The notes beneath the pieces were generated by a model. That model ran no database searches, was not told the DNA's origin, and worked only from the letters and a program-made list of their open reading frames with translations. The translations under genes and the position numbers were made by a program. Source: UTCHB3 sp964625575 (GTDB taxonomy: Bacteria > Bacteroidota > Ignavibacteria > Ignavibacteriales > Ignavibacteriaceae). Taken from it: a DNA stretch of 64,000 bases. The stretch is from positions 310,001 to 374,000 of the forward strand of contig CAZVBQ010000002.1 in NCBI GenBank assembly GCA_964625575.1. Direction: 5' to 3'. Positions 34,257-43,877 of the stretch are shown piece by piece (the stretch's first letter is position 1; every line of letters starts with the position of its first letter).

Positions 34257-34969
34257 TTCGGCAGTTCCGTGGTTGCCTGTGGGCGTTTTGAGTTTTTCTG
34301 TTTGAGCGCGATTATCTCTTTTTTCTTCTTTTTCAGAAGGTCTTCCCACCTGCTGATGCCTTCTTTGAAGAGCTCCATCTTATCGAACAGGCCATCGATG
34401 GCAGTAAGAAGCTCCTCAAGCTTTCCTTCCGCGTCATCGATCTTGTGGGCTTCGAGGTTGGAGGAGAGATCGAGGAAGACGCGGAAATAGTCGGATACCT
34501 TTTTGATCTCGTCAAGTGAGTAACCGAAAAGTTGAAGGTCTTTTATGAGGTTGGCAATAAAAACCCAGTGCCTGTCGTAGAGCCGGTAACCGCCTTCACT
34601 TCGCATGTCGGGCTCGATTATTCCCATCTCCTCCCAGTGTTTAATTGTTCTGGGGCTCACTTTCACGCTTTCGGCGATCTGTCCGACTGTCAGATAGCTT
34701 TCGTTCAGGTTCTGCTTACCGTTATCGGGACTTCCTTTCGGGAGACCCACTTTCTTGATTATCTTTTTTATGTCATCGAAGCCATAACCGAGTTCGTGGA
34801 GTTTTATGAGGTGTTGCCCCCGCTCACACTGCCAGGCGGTGTAGAGGGGAATTCCCTCGTCGGAAGTGCCTGATGGCTTTACGAGGTCTTCCTTTTCCCA
34901 GTCGGCAAGAATGTTTTTTGATATTCCGAGCTTCGTGGCGAACTCATCGGCAGTGAAAATCTCTTTCAT
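34253..34969 (-). CDS. MerR-family regulator with two DNA-binding domains
   Basis: A 238-residue protein with two MerR-like winged-helix regions in tandem: residues 1-70 (FTADEFATKLGISKNILADWEKEDLV, then LYTAWQCERGQHLIKLHELGY) and about 90-160 (LTVGQIAESVKVSPRTIKHWEEMGII, GGYRLYDRHWVFIANLIKDL). A coiled-coil tail follows (about 165-228) of the type that makes MerR dimers, ending in a Lys-rich segment. Standard MerR proteins have one such domain per chain. No Cys-rich metal site is seen at the C-terminus. It is encoded just upstream of, and overlapping, the hydrolase gene. Confidence 0.85.
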   Translation of the reverse strand: MKEIFTADEFATKLGISKNILADWEKEDLVKPSGTSDEGIPLYTAWQCERGQHLIKLHELGYGFDDIKKIIKKVGLPKGSPDNGKQNLNESYLTVGQIAESVKVSPRTIKHWEEMGIIEPDMRSEGGYRLYDRHWVFIANLIKDLQLFGYSLDEIKKVSDYFRVFLDLSSNLEAHKIDDAEGKLEELLTAIDGLFDKMELFKEGISRWEDLLKKKKKEIIALKQKNSKRPQATTELPK

Positions 34970-35136
34970 AACCTGTACCTATACGTGCATTTCTAAAAAG
35001 GATGACAGTTAACGTACACTAATATATCTCTTTAAAGTTACCAGGCAAGTGAAAAAATGAATCATTTTTCATAATTTTTATCGCTTGGTGTAAAAGAGGT
35101 ATTTTTGCTAACTCAAAAAATGAAAATCACAGGAAT

Positions 35137-36072
35137 ATGGAACTTATCAAATCTAAAAAACGAATAATAATAGATTATTTGCTGATCGCTCTTGGTGCAT
35201 TCATCATGGCGCTCGGTATCAGTGTTTTCCTTATCGATGCCAAAGTGGTGCCGGGAGGGGTCAGTGGACTCTCGATGGCTGTGTACTACTTTACCAACGG
35301 TACCGTCCCCGTAGGTATAATGATATGGGTACTGAACGTGCCGTTATATATATGGGGGCTGAAGGAGCTCGGAAAATCGTTCGGAATACGCACTTTTTAC
35401 GGATTCACCCTCAATTCCTTCTTTATCGATTTGCTCAGGGGTGATTTCCCCGGACTCGGCTTCATCCGCCTGCAAGACTCGCAGACTGTGCAGGATCTCT
35501 TGCATCATGATTTTCTCTTCCTGATCGTGATCGGCGCTGTTCTTCTCGGAACTGGCCTTGGCGTGATCTTTAAGTTCGGAGGAACCACTGCCGGCTCAGA
35601 CATTGTGGCTGCAATTCTGAAGAAGAAATACGGTATGAAACCGGGCACGGCGATCATCCTTATCGATATTTTTGTAATTCTTCTTGCGGGCGCGGTGATC
35701 GACTGGAAAGGGCTAAGCCCCGAAAAACCCGCCCTCTCACTCACGCTTTACGCGATACTTCTGCTCTTCATTTCTTCAAGGCTTGTCGATCTGATAATCG
35801 ATGGATTCGACTACGCGAAAGCCGCGATCATCATCTCCGACAAGAATGATGAAGTGGGCGCGGCAATTATGAATGAACTGAGCCGCGGTGCCACGGCACT
35901 TAAATCCCGCGGACTCTACAGAAATATCGACCGGGAGGTGATCTATACCGTGGTCACCAACAAGGAACTCCCCCGGCTGACGGAGATAGTCCACAAAGTT
36001 GACCCCACCGCGTTCATGATCATCAACAACGTTCATGAGATACTCGGTGACGGCTTCAGACGAAGGATCTGA
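35137..36072 (+). CDS. YitT family membrane protein
   Basis: A 311-residue protein with five or six membrane spans (residues about 10-215), starting YLLIALGAFIMALGISVFLI and containing the family's GGVSGLSMAVYYFTNG and GTTAGSDIVAAILKKKYG segments. The C-terminal soluble domain (about 220-311, IISDKNDEVGAAIMNELSRGATALKSRG) is DUF2179, found in YitT proteins and thought to bind a ligand. The transported species is not established. The spacer to the divergent MerR gene (34970-35136) holds a likely promoter region. Twenty-one bases separate it from the histidine kinase gene. Confidence 0.9.
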   Translation: MELIKSKKRIIIDYLLIALGAFIMALGISVFLIDAKVVPGGVSGLSMAVYYFTNGTVPVGIMIWVLNVPLYIWGLKELGKSFGIRTFYGFTLNSFFIDLLRGDFPGLGFIRLQDSQTVQDLLHHDFLFLIVIGAVLLGTGLGVIFKFGGTTAGSDIVAAILKKKYGMKPGTAIILIDIFVILLAGAVIDWKGLSPEKPALSLTLYAILLLFISSRLVDLIIDGFDYAKAAIIISDKNDEVGAAIMNELSRGATALKSRGLYRNIDREVIYTVVTNKELPRLTEIVHKVDPTAFMIINNVHEILGDGFRRRI

Positions 36073-36093
36073 CATTCAAAAGGGGGTGCCGCG

Positions 36094-39000
36094 ATGAAAA
36101 GGTTGATTACGCGGATTGCAATTCTCTCTCTCCTGCTGTTATTAGGGCGGCAGGAGGGAAACCTGTCTTTCGCGCAACGAAAACCGGTGGTTCTCGGCGT
36201 TGAGCAGGGGCTTTCGCAAGCAACTGTAAGATCGATCGCCCAGGGTCCCGAAGGCTTCCTCTGGATCGCGACCTGGGGCGGGCTCGACCGGTATGACGGA
36301 CATGTTTTCAAGAATTACAGCCAGATACCGGGTGATCCCTCCTCCCTCATGAACAATAACCTGGTTAATGTATCAATTGATGGCATGGGCCGGCCATGGG
36401 TGACCTCAATAGATGAAAAAGTGGCTGTTCTTGACCCCCTCACCGGAAAATTCACTCTTTTGACCCATAAAAACGGAGAACCTCTCCTCGCGGAGTGGGG
36501 CTGCTATCCCGTAAAATTCGACAAAAACAGCATGGTTTTACTCTCGAACAAAGGGATGGTGTTGGTCAATGAACACGATCTTTCTATTTCTATTCTCGCC
36601 GAAACAAAAGAAATCGCGTTCACCGAAGTGGTGGAGGCCTTCCCGCTGGGGAAATCGCTTTATCTGATCGAGAAGGCAAAGCGGGTTAAGAAAATCCAGG
36701 TGGAGTTTGAAGTTACCTCGGTTTCCAGAGTTAGCGACGGACGCTTTCTCTTTGTCGGCCTCAATGGCGAATTACACGAATTTGACCTAAAAACCGGCAA
36801 AAGCAGAATGCTGTTAAAGCTGTTGAAGGTGAAATTTCCTGCAAGTTATTACACATTTCAGATACATACCGACAGCAAGGGGTTCACAAGGATATTAACT
36901 GCTGAGGGCTGTTTTTTACTCGACGCTGACATGAAGTTGATCCCAGGATTGTTTACTGAGGGGGATGAGTCAACTTTCCGGAAAGGTGTGGTTTACTCCT
37001 TCTGTGAAGATATTTTCGGCAATTCCTGGGTGGGGACAGGGACGGGGTTGATAAAAGTCCCGGGACGGAAACAGCTCTTCAAGAACTTCCCCGAAGATGG
37101 CGATCTACAGAAAGCGATTGGTCAGGAGATGCTGATCACCATGCTGCACATCCCCGGTTCAAAGATGCTGATCGGTACAACCGGAGGATTGTACACTTTT
37201 AACCCGGCAGATCAATCATTCAAAAAACATCCGGGAATAGTCCCGGGTGAAGAGAGTGTGGTAGTTTACCGGCTGTTCAAAGACAACAAAGGTGGATTGT
37301 GGACGGGAACAAAAAAAGGTTTTCTGAAACTTTCACTCAACGGCGAAAACCTGACCTCAAAAATGACAAGATTCAAGCCTCCCGGAGGAAACGTAGAGTG
37401 GACGAGCAGGATACTTTCAATCGTGGAAGCAGATAATGGCGATCTCTGGCTGGGCTCTATCAACGGGATCGTAAGATTTTCCCCCTCTACAGGTGACTAC
37501 AAAACTTTTTATTTCCATTGTAACTTCGGAGATGAAGGTGACAATTACATCCTCTCCCTCTTCATTGATGGCGGCATACTGTGGGCAGGCACGAACAGTG
37601 AAGGCCTCCTGAGGATCAACACTTCCGACATGACTTACACCCGGTACAGCACCCAACCCGAAAGCAGACTGAAACTGCTAAGCGACAAGATAATGACGAT
37701 CACTAAAGACAGGGATGGGAACATCTGGGCAGGTACAATGAGCGGAGGGATTAATATCATTAGTCAAGATCTTAAGACGGTAAGATACCTGACAACGAAA
37801 AACGGTCTAATGAGCAACCTTGTGTTCGGGCAACTTGCCGACAGAGCCGGTTTTATGTGGGTATCCACCTCGAAGGGATTGGCGCGTGTTGACATCCGCA
37901 CTCTTAAAACCCGCAACTATACGAAAAGCGAAGGGGTGCTTTCTGCCGATTTCAATCAGAATGGTTACTATGCGGGGCCTGATGGGAAATTCTATTTCGC
38001 CGGAAGCAGGGGAATAACGGTTTTCGACCCTAAAAATGTTCAAAGAAGCGGGATCATTCCCAAACTGACCCTAACCGATCTGAAAGTGCTGAACGAGCCC
38101 GCGCTTCACAGAATTAAGAACGGGGAATTGGTGCTTGACCATAACGAAAACTTCCTTTCTTTCGAAATGGCGGCGATAACATTTGAGGACCCCTCTTATA
38201 ACATCTACCTATGGAAACTCGAGGGGCTAACGGATGAATGGGTAAACGCCGGTAACCGCAGGACAGTTGATGTTTCGAACCTCCCCCCCGGTGAATACAC
38301 TCTTAAGGCAAAAGCCACTAATGGGGATGACGGTTGGAGCGGAGAGACCGTTCTTGCCAGGATAGTGGTTGTTCCTCCCTTCTGGATGACGGGATGGTTT
38401 GCTGCTATCGCGGGACTGTTTCTGACCGGCATTATAGTTCTTGCCACCTACATTCTTTCGAGGCGCAAACTGAACCGCGAAATAGCAGAACTTGAAAAAG
38501 AGAAAATGATCATGCTCGAGCGAACGAAAACCCGCGACAAGATCGCCCGCGACCTGCATGATGACCTTGCTTCTACTGTTAGCGGCGCGGGACTGTATAT
38601 GCAGTCGGCGACAAACATTCTGGGGCGTGATGTTGAAACCGCGAAGAAGATGATCGAAAAATCGGCTTCACTTTTAACGGAAGCCGAACAGGCTATGCGC
38701 GATATTGTATGGTCGGTATCCCCACAATACGATACAGTGGAAAACCTCGCTCTCCGGATCAGGATACTCGCCCGCGAACTTTGCGAAGCCGCGGGGATCA
38801 AGTTCGAATTTGAAAGGTCGGGGGATTCATCCGGCATTCTCGGTGACGAGTTGAGAAGAAACCTCTACCTTTCAGCGAAAGAAGCGGTGCTTAACGCGGT
38901 TAAACATTCGGGCGCGGATGCAATTTCGATTCTGGTTAAATCGGAATCGGGTATCATCACAATAAGGATATCCGACAACGGGCGGGGATTCAGGATGGAA

Positions 39001-39138
39001 TCGAATGCCGAAAAGCTCGGCGGCAACGGTCTGACAAACATCAGAAAGAGGTGTGAAGAGATCGGCGCCACTTCCAAAATTGAAAGCTTTGAAGGGAAAG
39101 GAACGACAGTCACCATAAACTGCGGAATTGAAAAATGA
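36094..39138 (+). CDS. Reg_prop sensor histidine kinase (HisKA_3)
   Basis: A 1014-residue sensor. After a signal segment (RIAILSLLLLLG) comes a periplasmic region of two-component-regulator propeller repeats (GPEGFLWIATWGGLDRYDG, GDLWLGSINGIVRFSP, GNIWAGTMSGGINII, GFMWVSTSKGLARVD), then a Y_Y_Y domain near 690-755, one membrane span (about 766-790) and a cytoplasmic HisKA_3 kinase. The phospho-acceptor is His822 in RDKIARDLHDDLAST, with the ATPase N-box (KEAVLNAVKHSG), G-box SDNGRGF and GGNGLTNIRKR. The response regulator follows 47 bases later. Such chains in Bacteroidota and relatives sense polysaccharides or surface cues; the signal here is unknown. Confidence 0.92.
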   Translation: MKRLITRIAILSLLLLLGRQEGNLSFAQRKPVVLGVEQGLSQATVRSIAQGPEGFLWIATWGGLDRYDGHVFKNYSQIPGDPSSLMNNNLVNVSIDGMGRPWVTSIDEKVAVLDPLTGKFTLLTHKNGEPLLAEWGCYPVKFDKNSMVLLSNKGMVLVNEHDLSISILAETKEIAFTEVVEAFPLGKSLYLIEKAKRVKKIQVEFEVTSVSRVSDGRFLFVGLNGELHEFDLKTGKSRMLLKLLKVKFPASYYTFQIHTDSKGFTRILTAEGCFLLDADMKLIPGLFTEGDESTFRKGVVYSFCEDIFGNSWVGTGTGLIKVPGRKQLFKNFPEDGDLQKAIGQEMLITMLHIPGSKMLIGTTGGLYTFNPADQSFKKHPGIVPGEESVVVYRLFKDNKGGLWTGTKKGFLKLSLNGENLTSKMTRFKPPGGNVEWTSRILSIVEADNGDLWLGSINGIVRFSPSTGDYKTFYFHCNFGDEGDNYILSLFIDGGILWAGTNSEGLLRINTSDMTYTRYSTQPESRLKLLSDKIMTITKDRDGNIWAGTMSGGINIISQDLKTVRYLTTKNGLMSNLVFGQLADRAGFMWVSTSKGLARVDIRTLKTRNYTKSEGVLSADFNQNGYYAGPDGKFYFAGSRGITVFDPKNVQRSGIIPKLTLTDLKVLNEPALHRIKNGELVLDHNENFLSFEMAAITFEDPSYNIYLWKLEGLTDEWVNAGNRRTVDVSNLPPGEYTLKAKATNGDDGWSGETVLARIVVVPPFWMTGWFAAIAGLFLTGIIVLATYILSRRKLNREIAELEKEKMIMLERTKTRDKIARDLHDDLASTVSGAGLYMQSATNILGRDVETAKKMIEKSASLLTEAEQAMRDIVWSVSPQYDTVENLALRIRILARELCEAAGIKFEFERSGDSSGILGDELRRNLYLSAKEAVLNAVKHSGADAISILVKSESGIITIRISDNGRGFRMESNAEKLGGNGLTNIRKRCEEIGATSKIESFEGKGTTVTINCGIEK

Positions 39139-39185
39139 CGCAATCGCGCTATTACTTTTCCACTCCCGATTTCCGATCTTGACAT

Positions 39186-39824
39186 ATGGAAAATAGAGAA
39201 ATAAGCATCGCCATTGTTGAAGATCACCGCGACTTCCGTGAAGGATTAGTGAGTTTCATCTCTTTTTCGCCCGGTTATAACTGCATGGCGAACTTCTCCT
39301 CCGTTGAGGCCGCCCTTGCCGGGATACCCGATGTTGAAGTAGTGCTTCTTGATATCAACCTTCCGGGGAAGTCGGGCATCGAGGCAATCCCCCTTCTAAA
39401 GGAGAAGAATCCCGAAGTCAGGATCATAATGATGACGATCTTCGACGATTCAGAGAATATATTTAACGCGATGCAGGCAGGCGCCGACGGTTATCTGCTG
39501 AAAAACACACCCCCTCTTAAGATACTTGCAGCGATAGATGAAGTTGCCTCCGGCGGCGCCCCAATGTCACCATATATCGCCCGCAAAGTGGTCGATTTCT
39601 TCAGCAAAGCATCAGGAAAAGGCAGCGACTACGACCTGACACCGCGGGAGAAGGAAATTCTCTCCCTACTTGTTGATGGCACCGGTTCCCACACCATAGC
39701 CGATAAACTCTTCATAAGCTACGAAACCGTGAGAAACCACCTCAGAAACATCTACCGCAAACTTCAGGTTACATCGAAGTCGCAGGCGGTATCAAAAGCC
39801 CTCCGCGAAAACCTCGTAAAATGA
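39186..39824 (+). CDS. NarL/LuxR-family response regulator
   Basis: A 212-residue two-domain regulator: receiver domain (residues about 6-120) with phosphorylated Asp56 in VVLLDINLPGKSG, acidic pocket in VEDH, and Lys near 105 (LLKNTPP); LuxR-type helix-turn-helix at about 148-205 (LTPREKEILSLLVDG, FISYETVRNHLRNIYRKLQV). It is the obvious partner of the adjacent histidine kinase. Confidence 0.93.
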   Translation: MENREISIAIVEDHRDFREGLVSFISFSPGYNCMANFSSVEAALAGIPDVEVVLLDINLPGKSGIEAIPLLKEKNPEVRIIMMTIFDDSENIFNAMQAGADGYLLKNTPPLKILAAIDEVASGGAPMSPYIARKVVDFFSKASGKGSDYDLTPREKEILSLLVDGTGSHTIADKLFISYETVRNHLRNIYRKLQVTSKSQAVSKALRENLVK

Positions 39825-39900
39825 CGCGTTTGCGTTATTGACCCCCATACCTCCAAAACTGTAATTTGTGACAGTATTTATTCACAAATAAGGTTTAACA

Positions 39901-41142
39901 ATGCGCTTGATTTTTAACATCTTCTTTTTTCTGATTCTGACATCATCTGTGGCTTTTTCGCAGTGGGTAGGAGTCAGTAGCAATTCTACCGACGAATTAA
40001 GAAAAGTGCAGTTTCTTGATGACAATCTGGGGTGGATCGCAGGTGAGTCGAGCGTACTCAAAACAACCGACGGCGGTACCACATGGACCTCGTTTAGCAC
40101 AAACATTGGTGATACACGTGGCATGTTTGCAGTTTCAGCTTCTGTCGTTTACATTTGTGGCACTTTCGGGAAGATAAGCAAGACAACTGATGGTGGTACC
40201 ACTTGGGTTGCTCAGACAACAGGAGCCCCCAACCTGACATCGATTGACGCACTTTTCTTCCATGATCAAAATAACGGGTGGGCAGTCGGCACAGACGGTT
40301 TTATGATTAAAACAGCGAATGGCGGCACGACATGGCAGAGAGTTACAACTACTGCCACATCATCCTTGGAATGCATTGAATTTATCGATAATAACAATGG
40401 CTGGGCCGGCGGGGACACAGATTTCCTGAGAACCACCGATGGCGGGGCAACATGGGCAAAAATAAACGGCTTCGCTTCAGTGAGGGACATCCACTTCCTC
40501 GACGCGAACAGAGGATTTGTTACCGAAACCTGGGGACAGGACAACTTTGTCCAAAAAACCACCGATGGCGGGGTAACTTGGACTCCATCGACTACTATTT
40601 CAATCGGACCCTACTATTTCCATGGTGTCCATTTCACAGATCAGAACAACGGGTATGTGGTTGGCAGAACAATGTTCCTCCTCGGGAATCATGGTACATA
40701 CAAAACAACCGACGGTGGTACAACATGGACAGCGATGACCACAAATCCCGTTCCGATGTTTGAGAATTTCTGGTCTGTTACCTTCACTCCAAATGGCACA
40801 GGGTGGGCTGTTGGTGATAATGGCGCGATCTACAAGCTCGAAGGGTCTACCTCTGTTGCCGAAGAAGGTCTCTCCCCCGTTGATTTCAGCCTTGACCAGA
40901 ACTACCCGAACCCGTTTAATCCTTCTACCGTTATCCGTTTCGCGTTGCCCGTTGCGGGTAATGTTGAATTGAAGGTTTTCAACCCTCTCGGTGAGGAAGT
41001 TGCCACGCTGGTGAATCAGTTTGTTGAGGCAGGCGCTCATGAAGTGGCGTTCAATGCCGCGAACCTCCCGAGCGGAATGTACATTTATAAATTAAGCGCG
41101 GGCAGTTTCAGTTCTGTGAAGAAGATGCTTTTAATGAAGTAA
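39901..41142 (+). CDS. YCF48-like beta-propeller protein exported by T9SS
   Basis: A 413-residue secreted protein. A signal peptide (MRLIFNIFFFLILTSSVAFSQ) is followed by six blade repeats ending in TTDGGTTW or close variants (TANGGTTW, TTDGGATW, TTDGGVTW), interleaved with DNNNGWAGG or DQNNGWAVG-type sequences, as in YCF48/Hcf136-like propellers. The final 80 residues are a T9SS sorting domain (QNYPNPFNPSTVIRFALP, LGEEVATLVNQ, NLPSGMYIYKL, KKMLLMK). This is the second T9SS cargo in the window. Function of the propeller unknown; such proteins often bind surfaces or other proteins. Confidence 0.88.
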   Translation: MRLIFNIFFFLILTSSVAFSQWVGVSSNSTDELRKVQFLDDNLGWIAGESSVLKTTDGGTTWTSFSTNIGDTRGMFAVSASVVYICGTFGKISKTTDGGTTWVAQTTGAPNLTSIDALFFHDQNNGWAVGTDGFMIKTANGGTTWQRVTTTATSSLECIEFIDNNNGWAGGDTDFLRTTDGGATWAKINGFASVRDIHFLDANRGFVTETWGQDNFVQKTTDGGVTWTPSTTISIGPYYFHGVHFTDQNNGYVVGRTMFLLGNHGTYKTTDGGTTWTAMTTNPVPMFENFWSVTFTPNGTGWAVGDNGAIYKLEGSTSVAEEGLSPVDFSLDQNYPNPFNPSTVIRFALPVAGNVELKVFNPLGEEVATLVNQFVEAGAHEVAFNAANLPSGMYIYKLSAGSFSSVKKMLLMK

Positions 41143-41164
41143 AAAGGGTTGTTTTGGATCGCTC

Positions 41165-41234
41165 CGGCAGATCCCCAGGGGGAGATCTGCCGTTAGCGTA
41201 AAACCATGATTCCCCTCTCCTTTTAGGAGAGGGG
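41165..41234. terminator. Tandem hairpins between convergent genes
   Basis: CGGCAGATC (41165-41173) pairs with GATCTGCCG (41184-41192). CCCCTCTCC (41212-41220) pairs with GGAGAGGGG (41226-41234) over a five-base loop. They sit between the plus-strand YCF48-like gene and minus-strand alaS and probably end both. The second is the reverse-oriented copy of the repeat at 28146-28192 and extends to CAAGGGGTGAGG. Confidence 0.7.
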
Positions 41235-41273
41235 CAAGGGGTGAGGTCTAAAAACCTCTAAATAGAAGGGGAA

Positions 41274-43865
41274 TCAGTTAGAAAGGTACTTACCGGTGAT
41301 CGCTTTGAACTCACGGAGTGCTTCATCAACTTTTGTGATGTCTTTACCGCCCGCGGTTGCAGACTGTGGTCTGCCGCCACCGCCGCCGCCCAGGATCCGG
41401 GCAACATCTCCGACTATCTTGCCTGCCGAAAGGTTCTTGCCTTTGATCAGATCATCGGTTACCACGCAGACGAGTCCAACCTTGCCGTCGAAAACGGAGA
41501 GGAGGAGTCCGACGCCGCTTTTCATATGGTCGCGGAGGTCATCGCCGAGCTGTTTCAATTCGTCGTTGCTTTCAGCTTCGATCTTCGAGCAGTAAAGGTT
41601 GATTCCCTCGAAGCTTTCACCCTGAGCGATAACCTTGGCAAGCTGCTGTTTCTTCATCTGAAGTTTGAAGGCAGCGATCTCTTTCTCAAGCTTCTTTTTA
41701 TCATCCAGAAGTTTTTCAATCGTGTCGTTAGCCTCGTGTATCTTCTCGAACTGCTGGTTGATGAACCGCTCAACACCGGCACCTGTAACGGCTTCGATCC
41801 TGCGGACACCGCTTGAGATTGATGCTTCTGAGATAACTTTGAAAAGACCGATCTCTGATGAGTTATGCACGTGTGTTCCGCCGCAGAACTCAACCGACTT
41901 GTCGCCGAACTGTACCACATTAACCAGATCACCATATTTATCGCCGAAGAACATGAGGGCACCCATCTGACGGGCTTTCTCAATCGGCATGTTGCGGTGG
42001 TGTGTGAGAGGGATGTTCTCTCTCAACTGCTCGTTTACGATGGTTTCGATATCGGCAAGCTCTTCTTTGGTAACTTTACCAAAGTGTGAGAAGTCGAAAC
42101 GAAGCCTGTCGGGGCCTACATAGGAGCCTGCCTGCTGAACATGTGTACCGAGCACGTTTCTGAGCGCGGCGTGCATGAAGTGGGTGGCCGAGTGGTTACG
42201 CATAATATCCCAGCGGCGTGCCCTGTCAACTTCGGCAAGCACTTCCATGCCGGTATCGATCAGAACGCCCGCGGCGTTATCAACCACGTGGATCACTTTA
42301 CCTTCGTTTTTCAGTACATCATCAACAACGAGTTTGTTCTCGCCGATGCGGATAACGCCTGTGTCGTCGATCTGACCACCGGCCTCAACATAGAAAGGGG
42401 TTTTGTCGAGGATGATCAGCTCGTTGTCGCCTTCTTTTTTCAGTCCGGTCACGGTGGCATGTTCCGCGAGGGATTCATAACCGAGGAACTGAGTCGGTGC
42501 TTCGCTGATGGTTTCAAAATTGTCGAGTCCGCCGGCAATGATATTAACAGTACCGATCTTGCTCTTTGTGGCTTCGCGGGCTCTTTCGCGCTGCTCTGCC
42601 ATGTGGGCATCGAATCCGTCTTCGTCAACAGTGTAGCCGTGCTCAGTCGCCATCACGCGGGTGAGATCGACAGGGAAACCGTAAGTGTCATAAAGTTTGA
42701 ACGCGTCCGCGCCGGGGATCTCGGTTTTACCTTCCTTTTTCAGGTGGGCAGTGATCTCCTCGAAGTGGTGGATGCCGCGGTCGAGGGTCTTGTTGAAACT
42801 TTCCTCTTCACTTCTGATGATCTTCTTAACGAATTCCTTGTTTTCGATGATCTCAGGGAACTGGTGCCCCATCTGCTCGACGAGTGTATCAACGAGTTTG
42901 TAGAGGAACGGATTGTTAAGATTTATCTTTCTGCCGTAACGGGCGGCCCTTCTGAGAATCCTTCTGAGCACATAACCGCGACCTTCGTTGCTGGGGACAG
43001 CTCCATCAGCAATGGCGAAAGCGAGGGTTCTGATATGGTCGGCGATAACGCGGATCGGCACAATATCGTGGCTGTTCGCGTAGCTCGCTCCCGAAATCTT
43101 CTCGATCTCTTTAATAATCGGCTGAAAAACATCTGAATCGTAGTTGGATGATTTTCCCTGTATCACAGCCACAAGGCGTTCGAAGCCCATGCCTGTATCG
43201 ACATGTTTGGCGGGGAGTTCGTGGAGCTCGCCGTTCTCATCACGGTTGAACTGAATGAAAACGAGGTTCCATATCTCAATGCAGAGTGGTGATCCCGCGT
43301 TGACGAGTGAGGGATCATCATAGTTGTCACTAAGATTGATATGTATCTCGGAGCACGGACCGCATGGACCGGTTTCGCCCATCTCCCAGAAATTGTCTTT
43401 CTCGTCAAACTTCAGGATGTGCGCGGGGTTAATGTCTGTGACAGCCTTCCATAGATCGAAAGCTTCATCATCAGTACGGTAAACGGTGGCGAAAAGCCTC
43501 TCCTTCGGGAGTTTGTAAACTTCTGTGAGGAGTTCCCAAGCCCAGGCGATCGCTTCTTTTTTGTAATAGTCGCCGAACGACCAGTTACCGAGCATCTCGA
43601 ACAGTGTGTGGTGATAGGTGTCGTGCCCCACTTCCTCGAGGTCGTTGTGCTTGCCTGAAACCCGGATACACTTCTGGGTGTCTGCCGCTCGCGTGTACTC
43701 ACGCTTGCCCGTTCCGAGGAAAACATCCTTGAACTGGTTCATTCCCGCGTTAGCGAAAAGAAGTGTGGGGTCGTCATAAGGTACAACAGGTGAGCCGGGA
43801 ACGATCCGGTGCCCCTTGTTTGCAAAAAAGTCGAGGAATTGCTGTCTGATCTGTTGAGAAGTCAT
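41274..43865 (-). CDS. alaS: Alanine--tRNA ligase
   Basis: Charges tRNA-Ala; essential. The 863-residue length is normal. Class II core: GHRIVPGSPVVPYDDPTLLFANAGMNQFKD region and VGHDTYHHTLFEMLGNWSFGD. The editing domain has the zinc motifs HSATH and CGGTH. The C-Ala end has the Gly-rich GGGGGGRPQSATAGG. The start is the ATG at 43865. A lipoprotein gene 12 bases upstream is read in the same direction. Confidence 0.97.
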   Translation of the reverse strand: MTSQQIRQQFLDFFANKGHRIVPGSPVVPYDDPTLLFANAGMNQFKDVFLGTGKREYTRAADTQKCIRVSGKHNDLEEVGHDTYHHTLFEMLGNWSFGDYYKKEAIAWAWELLTEVYKLPKERLFATVYRTDDEAFDLWKAVTDINPAHILKFDEKDNFWEMGETGPCGPCSEIHINLSDNYDDPSLVNAGSPLCIEIWNLVFIQFNRDENGELHELPAKHVDTGMGFERLVAVIQGKSSNYDSDVFQPIIKEIEKISGASYANSHDIVPIRVIADHIRTLAFAIADGAVPSNEGRGYVLRRILRRAARYGRKINLNNPFLYKLVDTLVEQMGHQFPEIIENKEFVKKIIRSEEESFNKTLDRGIHHFEEITAHLKKEGKTEIPGADAFKLYDTYGFPVDLTRVMATEHGYTVDEDGFDAHMAEQRERAREATKSKIGTVNIIAGGLDNFETISEAPTQFLGYESLAEHATVTGLKKEGDNELIILDKTPFYVEAGGQIDDTGVIRIGENKLVVDDVLKNEGKVIHVVDNAAGVLIDTGMEVLAEVDRARRWDIMRNHSATHFMHAALRNVLGTHVQQAGSYVGPDRLRFDFSHFGKVTKEELADIETIVNEQLRENIPLTHHRNMPIEKARQMGALMFFGDKYGDLVNVVQFGDKSVEFCGGTHVHNSSEIGLFKVISEASISSGVRRIEAVTGAGVERFINQQFEKIHEANDTIEKLLDDKKKLEKEIAAFKLQMKKQQLAKVIAQGESFEGINLYCSKIEAESNDELKQLGDDLRDHMKSGVGLLLSVFDGKVGLVCVVTDDLIKGKNLSAGKIVGDVARILGGGGGGRPQSATAGGKDITKVDEALREFKAITGKYLSN

Positions 43866-43877
43866 GGTCTTTCGTTT

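Noticed and set aside
42141..43136. A 331-codon plus-strand frame antisense to alaS
   Set aside because: alaS is certain on the minus strand. Antisense frames this long are common shadows of such codon use; no family resemblance.
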